A stretch of DNA of 64,000 nucleotides from Magnetococcales bacterium WMHbinv6 (GCA_002753135.1 PDZV01000014.1:1-64000), one strand, 5' to 3'; positions 48,272 to 57,381 are shown, counted from the first letter of the stretch. A program made the numbers and translations. Notes: a model not told the origin generated them from the sequence alone.

Positions 48272-48603
48272 TGGCAGGTTGTACCCCAGTCTTACCCTGC
48301 TGTTGGGGCCTGTTCTCATGCGAGGCCAAAAGTCCTTCAGACAAGGCGCTGGGCCGCGAGCAGCGCAGCATACGAGGTGCATGTGAGCAGCGGAGCGGTC
48401 CAGCAACGCCGTATCAAGGGGTTTTGGACCGAATGAGAACAGTCCCTTGCCAATGGATGGGTTAACATGGTGGTAGCTGTTGCGGTTATTGTTGTTGTAT
48501 CAGCACGGCTGATATTGTGTTGTCTTGGTGCTGGCAAGTTTTTTCTCTTGCTCTGCTGACCGTTGTTATTGTCTGAATACAGGCCGATTTTGGGGAGTGT
48601 GGC
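48272..48603. other. Intergenic region without a gene, carrying a palindromic element
   Basis: The 332-bp gap between gcvT and the hybrid kinase gene contains no convincing ORF. Most of its left half is the palindromic element at 48310-48442. The right part (48443-48603) should hold the promoter of the kinase operon but shows no clear boxes to my reading. Confidence 0.5.
48310..48442. repeat. 133-bp imperfect palindrome (MITE-like)
   Basis: CTGTTCTCAT at 48310-48319 and its inverse ATGAGAACAG at 48433-48442 form perfect 10-nt ends. Inner segments also pair (CCAAAA with TTTTGG, AAGG with CCTT, GGCG with CGCC, CCGC with GCGG) around a centre near CATACGAGGTGCATG. The shared CCAAAA spacing and CATAC centre resemble the element at 17415-17573, although the outer arms differ. 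Confidence 0.6.
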
Positions 48604-51600
48604 GTGAAGGGGAGTTCTGCCCGATTAAAGATTATCCCTCGGATATTTGCGGGATTTTTCACCTTGATTTTTCTGATACTGTTGAGCAGCGCCATCAGCT
48701 ATCGCGATTTGCTGCAGTTGGGTGACGGCTTTGACCGTTATGCGGAGATGACGGAAGAGGCGATGGGCCTGGTTTCGTTAGAGCAAACGTTGGCAGATAT
48801 CCGGCAGACGCTGTTGTTGGCCATGATCAGTGGCGATGAAAAAACGGTCCGTGGTAGTCAGGAGATGTTGGACCATGCCCAGCAGCAGGTAGAACAGATT
48901 GAGCAGCATTTATTGCAGGCGGAAGAGAGTGTGTCGTTGCACCGCATTGCCGCGATTGTGCAGTCGTTGCAGAGCGGTTTGCCTCGCCTGACCGAGCTGT
49001 TGACGGCGCGTCGGCAGTTGTTTTATGCCCAGTGGTTACCCGCCGAGCAGACGTTGTCCGCGCAATTGGCCAAGATGACTCTCCTCTACCGTGAGCAGCA
49101 GGATCAGGAGGGGATGGACAGATTGCTGGAAGCAGAGCAACATCTGCAAAAAGTCGGATTGATGCTGGCCCGTCTTTCCGGGATGAATGATGCTGCCGAG
49201 TTGCCAGAAGTGGCCTATGAAGGCCGCCGCTTGCTGGATGCCCTCGAAGGGTTGGGCGAAAAACCGGTTGAGCTGCAGGCGGCAGCAGACCATTTCTGGC
49301 AAGTGTTGCAGCAGGCTTTGCAGGTAGAGAGGGAAAACAGTGCGTTGGCCCGTACCATACTGCAAGGTGAGGCCACGGAGTTTGCGACTTTGACCAGAGG
49401 TGTGTTGGCAAAACACAATCGTATTTTACAACAATTATACGTTGATACCAGCGAACGCAATCACGCGGCAACCCTCTTTGTTGGTGGCGTGGTTTTTTTG
49501 GTTTGTCTTGTCTCGCTGCTCATTGCCAGTTGGCTGTCCAAAACCATTTCAACGCCCATGCAGCGCATCACGGAGGTAATGAGCCGTTTGACCCAGGGGG
49601 AGTTGGCAATTGTCATTCCTGGTATCAAGCGTCAAGATGAAATTGGCGAGATGGCGCGGGCTTTGGAAGTGTTGCAACGTTCGATGCAGTCTGTCGAGTT
49701 GCAGCACTGGATCAAAAACAACTCGGTCACTTTGAATCAGATCATGCTGCAGGCCTCTGGAGTGAAAGCCTTTTCCCAGGGCTTGATCGAGGCGTGGGTG
49801 CCGATCATTGGCGGTGTGCAGGGGGCGTTGTTCTATTTTGATGAACAGGAACAGCGTTTACAACGGTGGGGGGGATATGCCCTGACGGCCCGTGCAGAAC
49901 ATGGGAGTTCCTTTGCTCTGGGAGAGTCCCTTGTCGGGCAATGTGCCCTCAACCGGCAGGTGATTGAACTGGAAAATGTGCCTTATGGCTATGCCTGGAT
50001 CAGTTCCGGCATCGGCGAAACGGAGGCGATTCGTTTAACGATCGTGCCGTTGCTGTGGCAGGACCGTTTACAGGGGGTTCTGGAGGTGGCCTCCCTGTTG
50101 CCGCGCAGTGCCAGGCAGCAGCAATTGCTGCTGGAAGTGGCCGATCTGGCCGCACTGAATATGGAAATGTTGCGCCGCACCCTGCGCACGCAGGAGTTGT
50201 TGCAACAGACGCAGCAGCAGGCTGAGGCTCTGCGCCAATCGCAAGCGGTGTTGATGCAGAAAGAGGATGCGCTGCTCCTCACCAACCAACAGCTGCGCGA
50301 ACGGGGCGAAATGTTGGAAGCGCAAACAGAAGAGTTGCGTACCTCGACAGAGGAGTTGCGGGTTCAGGGCGAAGAGTTGCGGGTTGCCAATGAAGCGTTG
50401 GCAGAAAAGGCCAAATTATTGGAAGAACGGGAAAAATCCCTTGTCGAAGCAAGAGGAGAGGCCGAAAAGCGGGCTTTTGAACGCGAGTTGGCATCTCGAT
50501 ACAAGTCGGAATTTTTGGCCAACATGTCGCATGAGCTGCGCACCCCCTTGAACAGTTTGCTGATTTTGGCCGAGAGCCTCTCCAGCAACAGTGATGGCAA
50601 TTTGCTGCCGGAACAGGTGGAGTCGGCAACGATCATTCATGAGAGCGGCACCCATTTATTGCGTCTGATCAATGATATTCTCGATATTGCCAAAGTAGAG
50701 GCTGGTCGGATGGAGCTGTTTGCCGAGGTGATCAGCCTCTCGGAGTTGCTGGCGGTGATGGAACGTCGTTTCCGTCGTATGGCCCAGGGGCGTGGTATTC
50801 GTTTGCGAACGCTGATGGGTGAGCATGTGCCGGACAAACTGCATACGGATCGGGGCAAACTGGAGCAGATTTTGACCAATTTGCTGGGCAATGCCATCAA
50901 ATTTACCGAGCAGGGAGAGGTGCGTCTGGAGGTGCTGGCCTGGGAGGGGCAGGGGGTCAAACTGCAGGTGAGCGACAGCGGCATTGGCATTGCGGCAGAA
51001 AATCTGGAGAACATTTTTGAGGCTTTTGCCCAAGCCGATGGGACCACCAATCGTCGTTTTGGTGGATCGGGGCTCGGTTTGACCATTGCCCGCAAATTGG
51101 CACAACTGCTGGGGGGCGAAATCAAAGTCAGCAGCCAACTGGGCGTGGGCAGTCAATTTACCGTCTGGTTGCCGGATGCGGGCCAGGAGATGGCTGCACT
51201 GGCCTGCATACCCACAGAGGAGATGATGGCCTCTGGAATGGTGCGGCAAAGCCCAGACAATCGTGCCTACCCGGAAGATGATCGGGAGCAGATGGATGAA
51301 GGGGAACCGCTCATTTTGGTTGTAGAGGACGATCCGGTGTTTGCCGGCATGACCTATGCCCAGGCCCGGAACAAGGGATTGCGTTGTTTGCTGGCCAGAG
51401 ATGGGAGGAATGCTCTGTTGTTGGCCCAACGTTATCAACCGATGGGAATCATTCTCGACGTGGGCTTGCCGGATATGGATGGCTGGGAAGTGATGAATCG
51501 TCTTAAACAGGATCCGCAAACCCAGCGTATTCCGGTCCATTTTGTCTCTGCCCTGGATGCCCGCTTACGGGCGATGGGTATGGGTGCCGTTGGCTTTTTG

Positions 51601-52485
51601 ACCAAGCCGATCACCCAGGAACAGTTGATCACGGTTTTTGATCGGGTGACGGAAGCGGCGCAGGGGGGCAAGCTCAAGCATGTCCTGGTCATGGATGCGG
51701 ATGCGCTTTCCCGGCAGGAGGTGGTGCAATTATTACGACATGCCGAGGTGGTGGTCGAAGAGGCTGCCAGCGGAGAGGGTTGTTTGATACGTCTGCGCAG
51801 CGGGGGAATACACTGTTTGATTTTGGATTTGGGCGTGGCAGTCAATGAGGGTGTTGCCTTTTTGCACCGTTTGGTGACCGAATTGGGGGAGGCGATGCCA
51901 CCGGTGGTGGTCTATTCGCCACGCAATTTGACCACAGAAGAGTTGATTCATTTCCGGGAGTTTACCGACAGTATCATCATTCGCAGCGACCGCTCTGACC
52001 ATCGCCTGCAGGAGGAGGTGGAAAATTTTCTTACCCAGGTGCAAGGCAATGTCGCCCTGCTCAAAAGTGAAGCAGCCCCCGATTTTTCCTGGGAAGGACG
52101 CAAAATTTTGGTGGTGGATGACGATATGCGCAACACCTTTGCCCTGTCCAAGGTGTTGCGCAGCAAAGGGATGAAGGTTCTTATGGCGCAGGATGGCAAC
52201 AAAGCGTTGGCCCAGTTGGCGAGCAATCGGGATGTGCAGTTGGTGTTGATGGATATCATGATGCCGGACAAAGATGGCTATCAGACCATGCAGGAGATGC
52301 GCCGCCAGGAGCAATGGCAATCCCTGCCCATCGTGGCTTTGACGGCCAAGGCCATGAGTGGCGACCGGGAACGCTGTTTGGCCGCCGGGGCCAATGACTA
52401 TTTGACCAAACCGGTCAATTTGGAACTGTTGTTGGTTAAAATGGCCCATCTGTTGAGTGAACAGGAGCAGAAAACAGGTCAATGA
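48604..52485 (+). CDS. Membrane hybrid histidine kinase (HAMP-GAF-HisKA-HATPase-REC x3)
   Basis: Sensor kinase of 1293 residues starting at a GTG. A first membrane helix (about 11-31) and a second (about 290-308) flank a mainly helical periplasmic sensor of about 255 residues. Next come HAMP (about 308-360), a GAF-like domain (about 385-520) and a long coiled coil (about 520-635) with heptads containing EEL repeated every seven residues. HisKA has its His near 643 (NMSHELRTPLNSL), followed by HATPase (NLLGNAIKF, DSGIGIA, GSGLGLTIARKL) and three receiver-like domains (about 900-1020, 1025-1140, 1165-1285). The first (LDVGLPDMDGWEV) and third (LMDIMMPDKDGYQTM, KPVN) look active; the middle one lacks the usual Lys and is probably degenerate. 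It overlaps cheR by 4 nt, heading a four-gene coupled operon. Confidence 0.88.
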   Translation: MKGSSARLKIIPRIFAGFFTLIFLILLSSAISYRDLLQLGDGFDRYAEMTEEAMGLVSLEQTLADIRQTLLLAMISGDEKTVRGSQEMLDHAQQQVEQIEQHLLQAEESVSLHRIAAIVQSLQSGLPRLTELLTARRQLFYAQWLPAEQTLSAQLAKMTLLYREQQDQEGMDRLLEAEQHLQKVGLMLARLSGMNDAAELPEVAYEGRRLLDALEGLGEKPVELQAAADHFWQVLQQALQVERENSALARTILQGEATEFATLTRGVLAKHNRILQQLYVDTSERNHAATLFVGGVVFLVCLVSLLIASWLSKTISTPMQRITEVMSRLTQGELAIVIPGIKRQDEIGEMARALEVLQRSMQSVELQHWIKNNSVTLNQIMLQASGVKAFSQGLIEAWVPIIGGVQGALFYFDEQEQRLQRWGGYALTARAEHGSSFALGESLVGQCALNRQVIELENVPYGYAWISSGIGETEAIRLTIVPLLWQDRLQGVLEVASLLPRSARQQQLLLEVADLAALNMEMLRRTLRTQELLQQTQQQAEALRQSQAVLMQKEDALLLTNQQLRERGEMLEAQTEELRTSTEELRVQGEELRVANEALAEKAKLLEEREKSLVEARGEAEKRAFERELASRYKSEFLANMSHELRTPLNSLLILAESLSSNSDGNLLPEQVESATIIHESGTHLLRLINDILDIAKVEAGRMELFAEVISLSELLAVMERRFRRMAQGRGIRLRTLMGEHVPDKLHTDRGKLEQILTNLLGNAIKFTEQGEVRLEVLAWEGQGVKLQVSDSGIGIAAENLENIFEAFAQADGTTNRRFGGSGLGLTIARKLAQLLGGEIKVSSQLGVGSQFTVWLPDAGQEMAALACIPTEEMMASGMVRQSPDNRAYPEDDREQMDEGEPLILVVEDDPVFAGMTYAQARNKGLRCLLARDGRNALLLAQRYQPMGIILDVGLPDMDGWEVMNRLKQDPQTQRIPVHFVSALDARLRAMGMGAVGFLTKPITQEQLITVFDRVTEAAQGGKLKHVLVMDADALSRQEVVQLLRHAEVVVEEAASGEGCLIRLRSGGIHCLILDLGVAVNEGVAFLHRLVTELGEAMPPVVVYSPRNLTTEELIHFREFTDSIIIRSDRSDHRLQEEVENFLTQVQGNVALLKSEAAPDFSWEGRKILVVDDDMRNTFALSKVLRSKGMKVLMAQDGNKALAQLASNRDVQLVLMDIMMPDKDGYQTMQEMRRQEQWQSLPIVALTAKAMSGDRERCLAAGANDYLTKPVNLELLLVKMAHLLSEQEQKTGQ

Positions 52486-53321
52486 AACCGTCAGAAATCG
52501 AAGAGGTCGAGATCGATCTGTTTGTGGAAGCGTTACGCTTGCGCCATGGATATGATTTTCGCCATTATGGCCGGGCCTCTTTGCGGCGACGTTTGCTTGC
52601 TTTACAGCGCTTGTTCGGGGTGGCGCATCTGGTCGATTTGCTGCCACGCTTGTTGCGTGAAGAGAGTGTTTTATCAAAGGTTTTGTCTGCTTTGTCGGTT
52701 CCGGTGACGGAAATGTTTCGCGATCCGGAGGTTTTTTCTGTGTTGCGGCAGGAAGTGGTACCGGTATTGCGGAGCTTTCCCCGGATCAATATTTGGCAGG
52801 TGGGTTGTGCCACAGGAGAAGAGGCCTACTCCCTGGCGATAGTGATGGCGGAAGAGGGATGCCTGCAACAGTGTCAGATTTATGCCACGGATATCAACGA
52901 TGCCGCACTGGCCACGGCTGAGGCGGGCATCTTTCATGCACGGCGTCTGGCGCTCTACAGTGACAACTATCGTCTGGCCGGTGGCAAGGCCAAACTGACC
53001 GATTATTGCCGTGCCCATTTGGATGTGATGGAGATGGATGTTGCGTTGCGCCGAGCGATGGTCTTCGCCCACCACAATCTGGTGGCGGACGGGGTGTTTT
53101 GTGAAGCCCATTTGGTGATCTGTCGTAACGTGTTGATCTATTTTGACCGCCACCTGCAGGACCGCTCTCTGGCCTTGGTCCGGCAAAGTCTGGTCCGCGG
53201 CGGCTATCTCTGCCTGGGCTTGCAAGAGAGTCTGGATGCCTATGCCGGCAAAGAGGAGTTTTATCCGGTTGATCGTTTGTTGCGCATTTTTCGCCTGCGA
53301 GCAGATGGTGGCGGGCGATGA
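52482..53321 (+). CDS. cheR: CheR-type protein-glutamate O-methyltransferase
   Basis: SAM-dependent methyltransferase of 279 residues. An N-terminal helical CheR domain precedes the catalytic domain with VPVTEMFRDPEVFSVL, IWQVGCATGEEAYSLAIV (SAM-binding) and LVICRNVLIYFDRHLQ. CheR methylates glutamates in chemoreceptor helices. Here the adjacent kinase, not an MCP, is the likely target. Overlaps its neighbours by 4 nt on both sides. Confidence 0.92.
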   Translation: MKPSEIEEVEIDLFVEALRLRHGYDFRHYGRASLRRRLLALQRLFGVAHLVDLLPRLLREESVLSKVLSALSVPVTEMFRDPEVFSVLRQEVVPVLRSFPRINIWQVGCATGEEAYSLAIVMAEEGCLQQCQIYATDINDAALATAEAGIFHARRLALYSDNYRLAGGKAKLTDYCRAHLDVMEMDVALRRAMVFAHHNLVADGVFCEAHLVICRNVLIYFDRHLQDRSLALVRQSLVRGGYLCLGLQESLDAYAGKEEFYPVDRLLRIFRLRADGGGR

Positions 53322-53905
53322 AAAGGCGGGGGCGGGTGATTGTTTTTGGCTGTTCGACCGGGGGGGTGCGAGCCATGCAGACGGCTTTTGGTCTTTTGCC
53401 GGTCGATTATCCCTGGCCGATTGTCGGTGTCTGCCATCTCCATGCGCAGGGAAGATGGTTGATGCCGGAGGTGTTGGCACGAGGCTGCCAGCTCAAAGTT
53501 CAGGGGGCGGTGGAAAAAGAACGGTTGCAGGGGGGGCATCTCTATCTGGCACCACCCGGTTACCATTTGCTGCTGGAACGGGATCGGAGCTGTTCCTTGA
53601 CGGTGGATGAAAAGGTCAACGGCAGCCGACCGGCAATCGATCCGCTGTTTGAATCGGCAGCCGACAGTCTGGGCGATCAAAGTATTGCCGTCATTCTCAG
53701 CGGTGCCAACCGGGATGGGGCAGAGGGTGCCTATCGGATTGCGGCCCAAGGCGGGCTGTGTGTGATTCAGGATCCAAACACGGCAGAAGCAGAAGAGATG
53801 CCGCGTGCGGCCTTGGCCGTTGTGCCTGCCGCGCAACGGGTTGTGGTGCGTTTGGAAGAGATAGGACCATTTTTGCAGACGATGGGAGTTGTGACCAATG
53901 GCTGA
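53318..53905 (+). CDS. cheB: CheB-type methylesterase, catalytic domain only
   Basis: CheB esterase domain of 195 residues with no receiver domain. GCSTGGVRAMQ has the catalytic Ser at about 13, HLHAQGRWLMPEVLA gives the His, and LSGANRDGAEGAY has the Asp. LAPPGYHLLLE and AAQGGLCVIQDP are also conserved. Without a REC domain it cannot be regulated by direct phosphorylation; control must come through the kinase-associated receivers or be constitutive. Overlaps the next gene by 8 nt. Confidence 0.88.
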   Translation: MKRRGRVIVFGCSTGGVRAMQTAFGLLPVDYPWPIVGVCHLHAQGRWLMPEVLARGCQLKVQGAVEKERLQGGHLYLAPPGYHLLLERDRSCSLTVDEKVNGSRPAIDPLFESAADSLGDQSIAVILSGANRDGAEGAYRIAAQGGLCVIQDPNTAEAEEMPRAALAVVPAAQRVVVRLEEIGPFLQTMGVVTNG

Positions 53906-56078
53906 GCCGTTACCGAAAATTTTGGTGGTAGATGACATTGCAGCCAATCTGGTGGCCATGCGCACCTTGTTGAGCAAACTGCATGCAGAGGTTGTGGTTG
54001 CCACTTCCGGCAATGATGCCTTGGCCTTGGCTCTGGATCATGATTTGGCCCTGGTCTTGTTGGATATCAATATGCCAGGGATGGATGGTTTTGAGGTGGC
54101 AGAGTGGCTGCGGGGCGAAGATCAGACGCGGGATGTGCCGATCATTTTTGTGACGGCGGCCTATAAGGATGATGCCCATCGCCTGCAGGGGTATCATGTG
54201 GGGGCCATCGATTATATCGAAAAACCGGTCGATTGGCGGATTTTGCGTTCCAAGGTGTCGGTGTTGCTGGAATTGTATCGGCGCAAGCAAGAGTTGAAAC
54301 AGGCCAATCACATCATGAGCGAACGCTCAATCATGTTGCAGACCACCCTGGATACGATTCGCCATGGCTTGGGTATGTTTGATGCTCAACTCTGTTTGCA
54401 GGCCTGGAATGAGCGCTTTTTCGATTATCCGGGCTATCCGGCCAAACTGGCTACCAGGGGAACGCCGCTGGCAAAATTTATTCGCCTGCACGAAAAAAGG
54501 GGCGAAATGGTGCGCAAGGTGGCCGATCGCCTGGCCGACCAGCGGCAGGCGTGGCGTTTTGACTGGTCTTTGGCCAGTGGGCGCACCATGGATGTCAAGA
54601 CCAATCCCATGCCGGGCGGGGGCGTGGTGATTGCCTTGACCGATGTGACCGATCAGCGCCGCGATGAGGCCGCCGTGCGCGAATATGCCAGTCGCTTGGC
54701 CGCCGTCAACGCCACCGCCCATGATGCCATTGTCACCATTGACCACCATGGCAAGGTGCGGGAGTGGAATCCGGCAGCAGAGAGCATGTTCGGTTTCACC
54801 GCCCAGGAGATGCGGGGCCACTCCCTGCAGCGGATTATGCCGGAGCGCTTTCAGCAGTGGCATGAGCAGGGTCTGTTGCGTTATGTACAGTCCAGGGAGT
54901 CAGAGGTGGTCGGCAAGACCATGGAGCGAATTGGTTTGCGCCGTGATGGTCAGGAGTTTCCGATAGAACTCTCTCTGGCTGCCTGGGGGGAGCCGAAGCA
55001 ACCCTTTTTTACCGCCATCATGCGTGATGTGACCGAGCGGAAAATGCAGGAAGTGTTGTTGGTGCAGATGAACCAGCGTTTGAGCGACTCCCTGGCGGAG
55101 TTGCAAAAACATCACCAGGAGCTGTTGCAACTGAGCCGGATGAATGAACGGCTGCAATCCTGTGCCAATATGGAGGAGGCGGTCGCGGTTCTGCAAGAGG
55201 CGCTGGCGACTCTGTTCCAAGGATTGGCTGGGGAGTTGCTGTTGCAAGAAGGAGAGGGAGAGCAGGTGACACGCGCCGGACACTGGGGCGGCAATAAGGA
55301 TGACTCTTTTCCCCCCTCCAGTTGCACGGTGGCGGCAGAATGGCAACAGGCAGCGTCAGGCCGCGAAGGGTGTCGTTTGCACTGGGAAAATATTCAGGGG
55401 GGGTGTTGTTGTCTGCCCTTGTGGGAACAAGGCAAGGTGTTCGGTTTTCTCCATTTACAGCAACGGTCGGCAAGGGCGGATGACTCTATTGATCGTCATT
55501 CTGGCCTGATGTCCACGGTGCGCGAATCGGTTGAGCTGTCTCTGGCCAATTTGCGCATGCGCGAGCGCTTAAAAGATCAAGCGGTACGCGATGTGTTGAC
55601 CGGCTTGTTCAACCGGCGCTATCTGGATGAGACGCTGCCACGGGAGTTAAGCCGGGCAGCGCGCAGCCAGCAGCCGTTGGCGGTGGCCATGGTCGATGTG
55701 GACCATTTCAAACGTTTCAATGACACCTTTGGTCACGATGCGGGAGATGCGGTTTTGCGCGAGGTGGCGAGGCTGTTACGGCAGCGCTTGCGCAAGAGTG
55801 ATATTGCCTGCCGCTATGGTGGCGAAGAGATGACGGTGGTCTTGCCCGGTTTGGAGGTGATGGCCGCCCGCGAACGGATGGAGATGATCCGCGAGGAGAT
55901 CAAAGCCTTGCAGGTGGAACATGCCGGTGTTGCTCTCGGCACCATCACCGTCTCCATAGGGATTGCCGACTATCCCCGACACGGCAACCAGATGGAAGAG
56001 ATTTTACGCAAGGCCGACGCGGCCTTGTATCAGGCCAAACAGGGCGGACGTAACCGGGTGATTGTTTCTGAAGGTTGA
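53898..56078 (+). CDS. Diguanylate cyclase response regulator (REC-PAS-PAS-GAF-GGDEF)
   Basis: Protein of 726 residues. A receiver (about 8-120) has the phospho-acceptor Asp at about 56 (VLLDINMPGMDG) and IEKPVD. It is followed by a divergent PAS (about 145-250), a PAS domain (about 265-385, GKVREWNPAAESMFG), a GAF-like segment (about 415-545) and a GGDEF domain (about 560-724). The catalytic loop reads YGGEEM (about 640-645), with Met in place of the usual Phe. RKSD five residues upstream is a canonical RxxD inhibitory site, so product feedback is likely. No EAL domain is present. As last gene of the kinase-cheR-cheB operon it is the probable output, making cyclic di-GMP in response to the hybrid kinase. 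Confidence 0.9.
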   Translation: MAEPLPKILVVDDIAANLVAMRTLLSKLHAEVVVATSGNDALALALDHDLALVLLDINMPGMDGFEVAEWLRGEDQTRDVPIIFVTAAYKDDAHRLQGYHVGAIDYIEKPVDWRILRSKVSVLLELYRRKQELKQANHIMSERSIMLQTTLDTIRHGLGMFDAQLCLQAWNERFFDYPGYPAKLATRGTPLAKFIRLHEKRGEMVRKVADRLADQRQAWRFDWSLASGRTMDVKTNPMPGGGVVIALTDVTDQRRDEAAVREYASRLAAVNATAHDAIVTIDHHGKVREWNPAAESMFGFTAQEMRGHSLQRIMPERFQQWHEQGLLRYVQSRESEVVGKTMERIGLRRDGQEFPIELSLAAWGEPKQPFFTAIMRDVTERKMQEVLLVQMNQRLSDSLAELQKHHQELLQLSRMNERLQSCANMEEAVAVLQEALATLFQGLAGELLLQEGEGEQVTRAGHWGGNKDDSFPPSSCTVAAEWQQAASGREGCRLHWENIQGGCCCLPLWEQGKVFGFLHLQQRSARADDSIDRHSGLMSTVRESVELSLANLRMRERLKDQAVRDVLTGLFNRRYLDETLPRELSRAARSQQPLAVAMVDVDHFKRFNDTFGHDAGDAVLREVARLLRQRLRKSDIACRYGGEEMTVVLPGLEVMAARERMEMIREEIKALQVEHAGVALGTITVSIGIADYPRHGNQMEEILRKADAALYQAKQGGRNRVIVSEG

Positions 56079-56093
56079 GCGCTGGGGTGCTGC

Positions 56094-56219
56094 TTCGGCC
56101 CTCTTCCCGAATGGACCAGCGACAAAATTGCCAAGGCCGAGTTGCCAACCCTGGAGGAGTGGAGTCTCCGCATTCTGGACGCTCCGACTCTGGAGAGCGT
56201 GCTGGCGGATCCGTCTTGA
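56094..56219 (+). pseudogene. 3' remnant of an Rpn-family nuclease gene
   Basis: Forty-two codons reading GPLPEWTSDKIAKAELPTLE, then EWSLRILDAPTLESVLADPS and a stop, nearly identical to the C-terminus of the intact gene at 56368-57381. No start or upstream portion exists: the sequence begins 16 nt after the stop of the diguanylate cyclase gene. It is the coding part of a 193-bp direct repeat. Confidence 0.85.
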
Positions 56220-56286
56220 TAGCTGGGATATTCCGGTGTTGGGGAGAATTTGCACAGGGTACCCTATATGATTCGCCACGGCAGAG
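56094..56286 (+). repeat. 193-bp direct repeat, left copy
   Basis: Matches 57256-57448 without indels (constant 1162-bp offset) and with only a few base substitutions. It includes the last 42 codons of the Rpn reading frame and 67 bp of 3' flank, ending in GATTCGCCACGGCAGAG. Confidence 0.9.
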
Positions 56287-56367
56287 TCATGCGGGTAACT
56301 GTTTTCAGAATTGGTGAACCAAGAATTTCCCATAAATTTCTGTCACCTTTAGCGAGATGCCTGACCT

Positions 56368-57381
56368 ATGGCAGAGGCTGCCCATACCTTCGATTCGATC
56401 TACCATCGCCTTTTCGCTTACCCGGAGATGGTGGCCGATCTGCTGCAGAATTTTTTGGACGCCGATCTTCTGGCAGATATTGATCCATCCCGGATGCGGC
56501 GGTTGAACAGCAAATTTACCGCCCGGAAAGGCCAGAGGCGGCGTGGGGATGTGGTATGGGAGATTCCCATTCTCTCTGGAGGCAGTCTGTTTTTGTTGGT
56601 GTTGTTGGAGTTTCAGTCTGAAGCAGACGAATGGATGGTGCTGCGTCTGGCTGTCTATACCGGTCTGCTCTACCAGCAACTGGTGGATGAGCGCAAATTG
56701 AAACCGTCGGATGGCTTGCCAGCCGTGTTGCCTGTGGTCATTTTTAATGGCGAACCGCGATGGGGTGCCGCAACCACGCTGCGGGAGCTGATTCGTTTAC
56801 CCTCTGGATCTCCGTTATGGAAATACCAACCGGAGATGCGATACTATGTGATTGACGAGGGGCGTTTTGCCGAGGAGACGTTGAAGGGTCTGCACTCTCT
56901 GACGGCAATTTTTTTCCGCATCGGACATCCAGGCACTCCGGCGTCGATTCTGGAGGCCAGTCGCGATTTGGTGGCCTGGTTTGCCAAACACCCGGATGGA
57001 CCTCCGGTGAAGCGGTTGTTCCGTGAATTGCTGACCGTTGGCTTGGAACGTCTCAGCGGTCCGCACTCCCTGCCGCGCATTCCCGAAGAACTTGAGGAGG
57101 TGGTGAACATGTTGGCGACACACGTTGAAAAATGGTCGAGAGATATTGAGCAGAAGGGGATACTGATCGGCGAACAGAAAGGCCGCCAGGAAGGTCGCCA
57201 GGAAGGCAGACAGGAAGAAGGCGCATCCCTGTTGGCTCGTCTCCTCCAACGCCGTTTCGGCCCTCTTCCCGAATGGGCCAGCGACAAAATTGCCAAGGCC
57301 GAGTTGTCAACCCTGGAGGAGTGGAGTCTCCGCATTCTGGACGCTCCGACTCTGGAGAGCGTGCTGGCGGATCCGTCTTGA
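56368..57381 (+). CDS. Rpn family recombination-promoting nuclease / putative transposase
   Basis: Protein of 337 residues of the Rpn (YhgA-like, PDDEXK) group. The N-terminus HTFDSIYHRLFAYPEMVADLL is typical. Predicted catalytic residues are Asp61 (RRGDVVWEIP) and Glu81-x-Gln83 (LLEFQSE), together with VLPVVIFNGEPRW. A helical region (about 270-290) contains KGRQEGRQEGRQEE, a short repeat that varies in Rpn proteins, before a C-terminal DUF4351-like segment (RRFGPLPEWASDKIAKAEL and onward). Rpn proteins are DNA endonucleases linked to RecA-independent recombination or abortive phage defence. The gene is bracketed by the 193-bp direct repeats and lies next to a Mrr-type restriction gene. Confidence 0.85.
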   Translation: MAEAAHTFDSIYHRLFAYPEMVADLLQNFLDADLLADIDPSRMRRLNSKFTARKGQRRRGDVVWEIPILSGGSLFLLVLLEFQSEADEWMVLRLAVYTGLLYQQLVDERKLKPSDGLPAVLPVVIFNGEPRWGAATTLRELIRLPSGSPLWKYQPEMRYYVIDEGRFAEETLKGLHSLTAIFFRIGHPGTPASILEASRDLVAWFAKHPDGPPVKRLFRELLTVGLERLSGPHSLPRIPEELEEVVNMLATHVEKWSRDIEQKGILIGEQKGRQEGRQEGRQEEGASLLARLLQRRFGPLPEWASDKIAKAELSTLEEWSLRILDAPTLESVLADPS

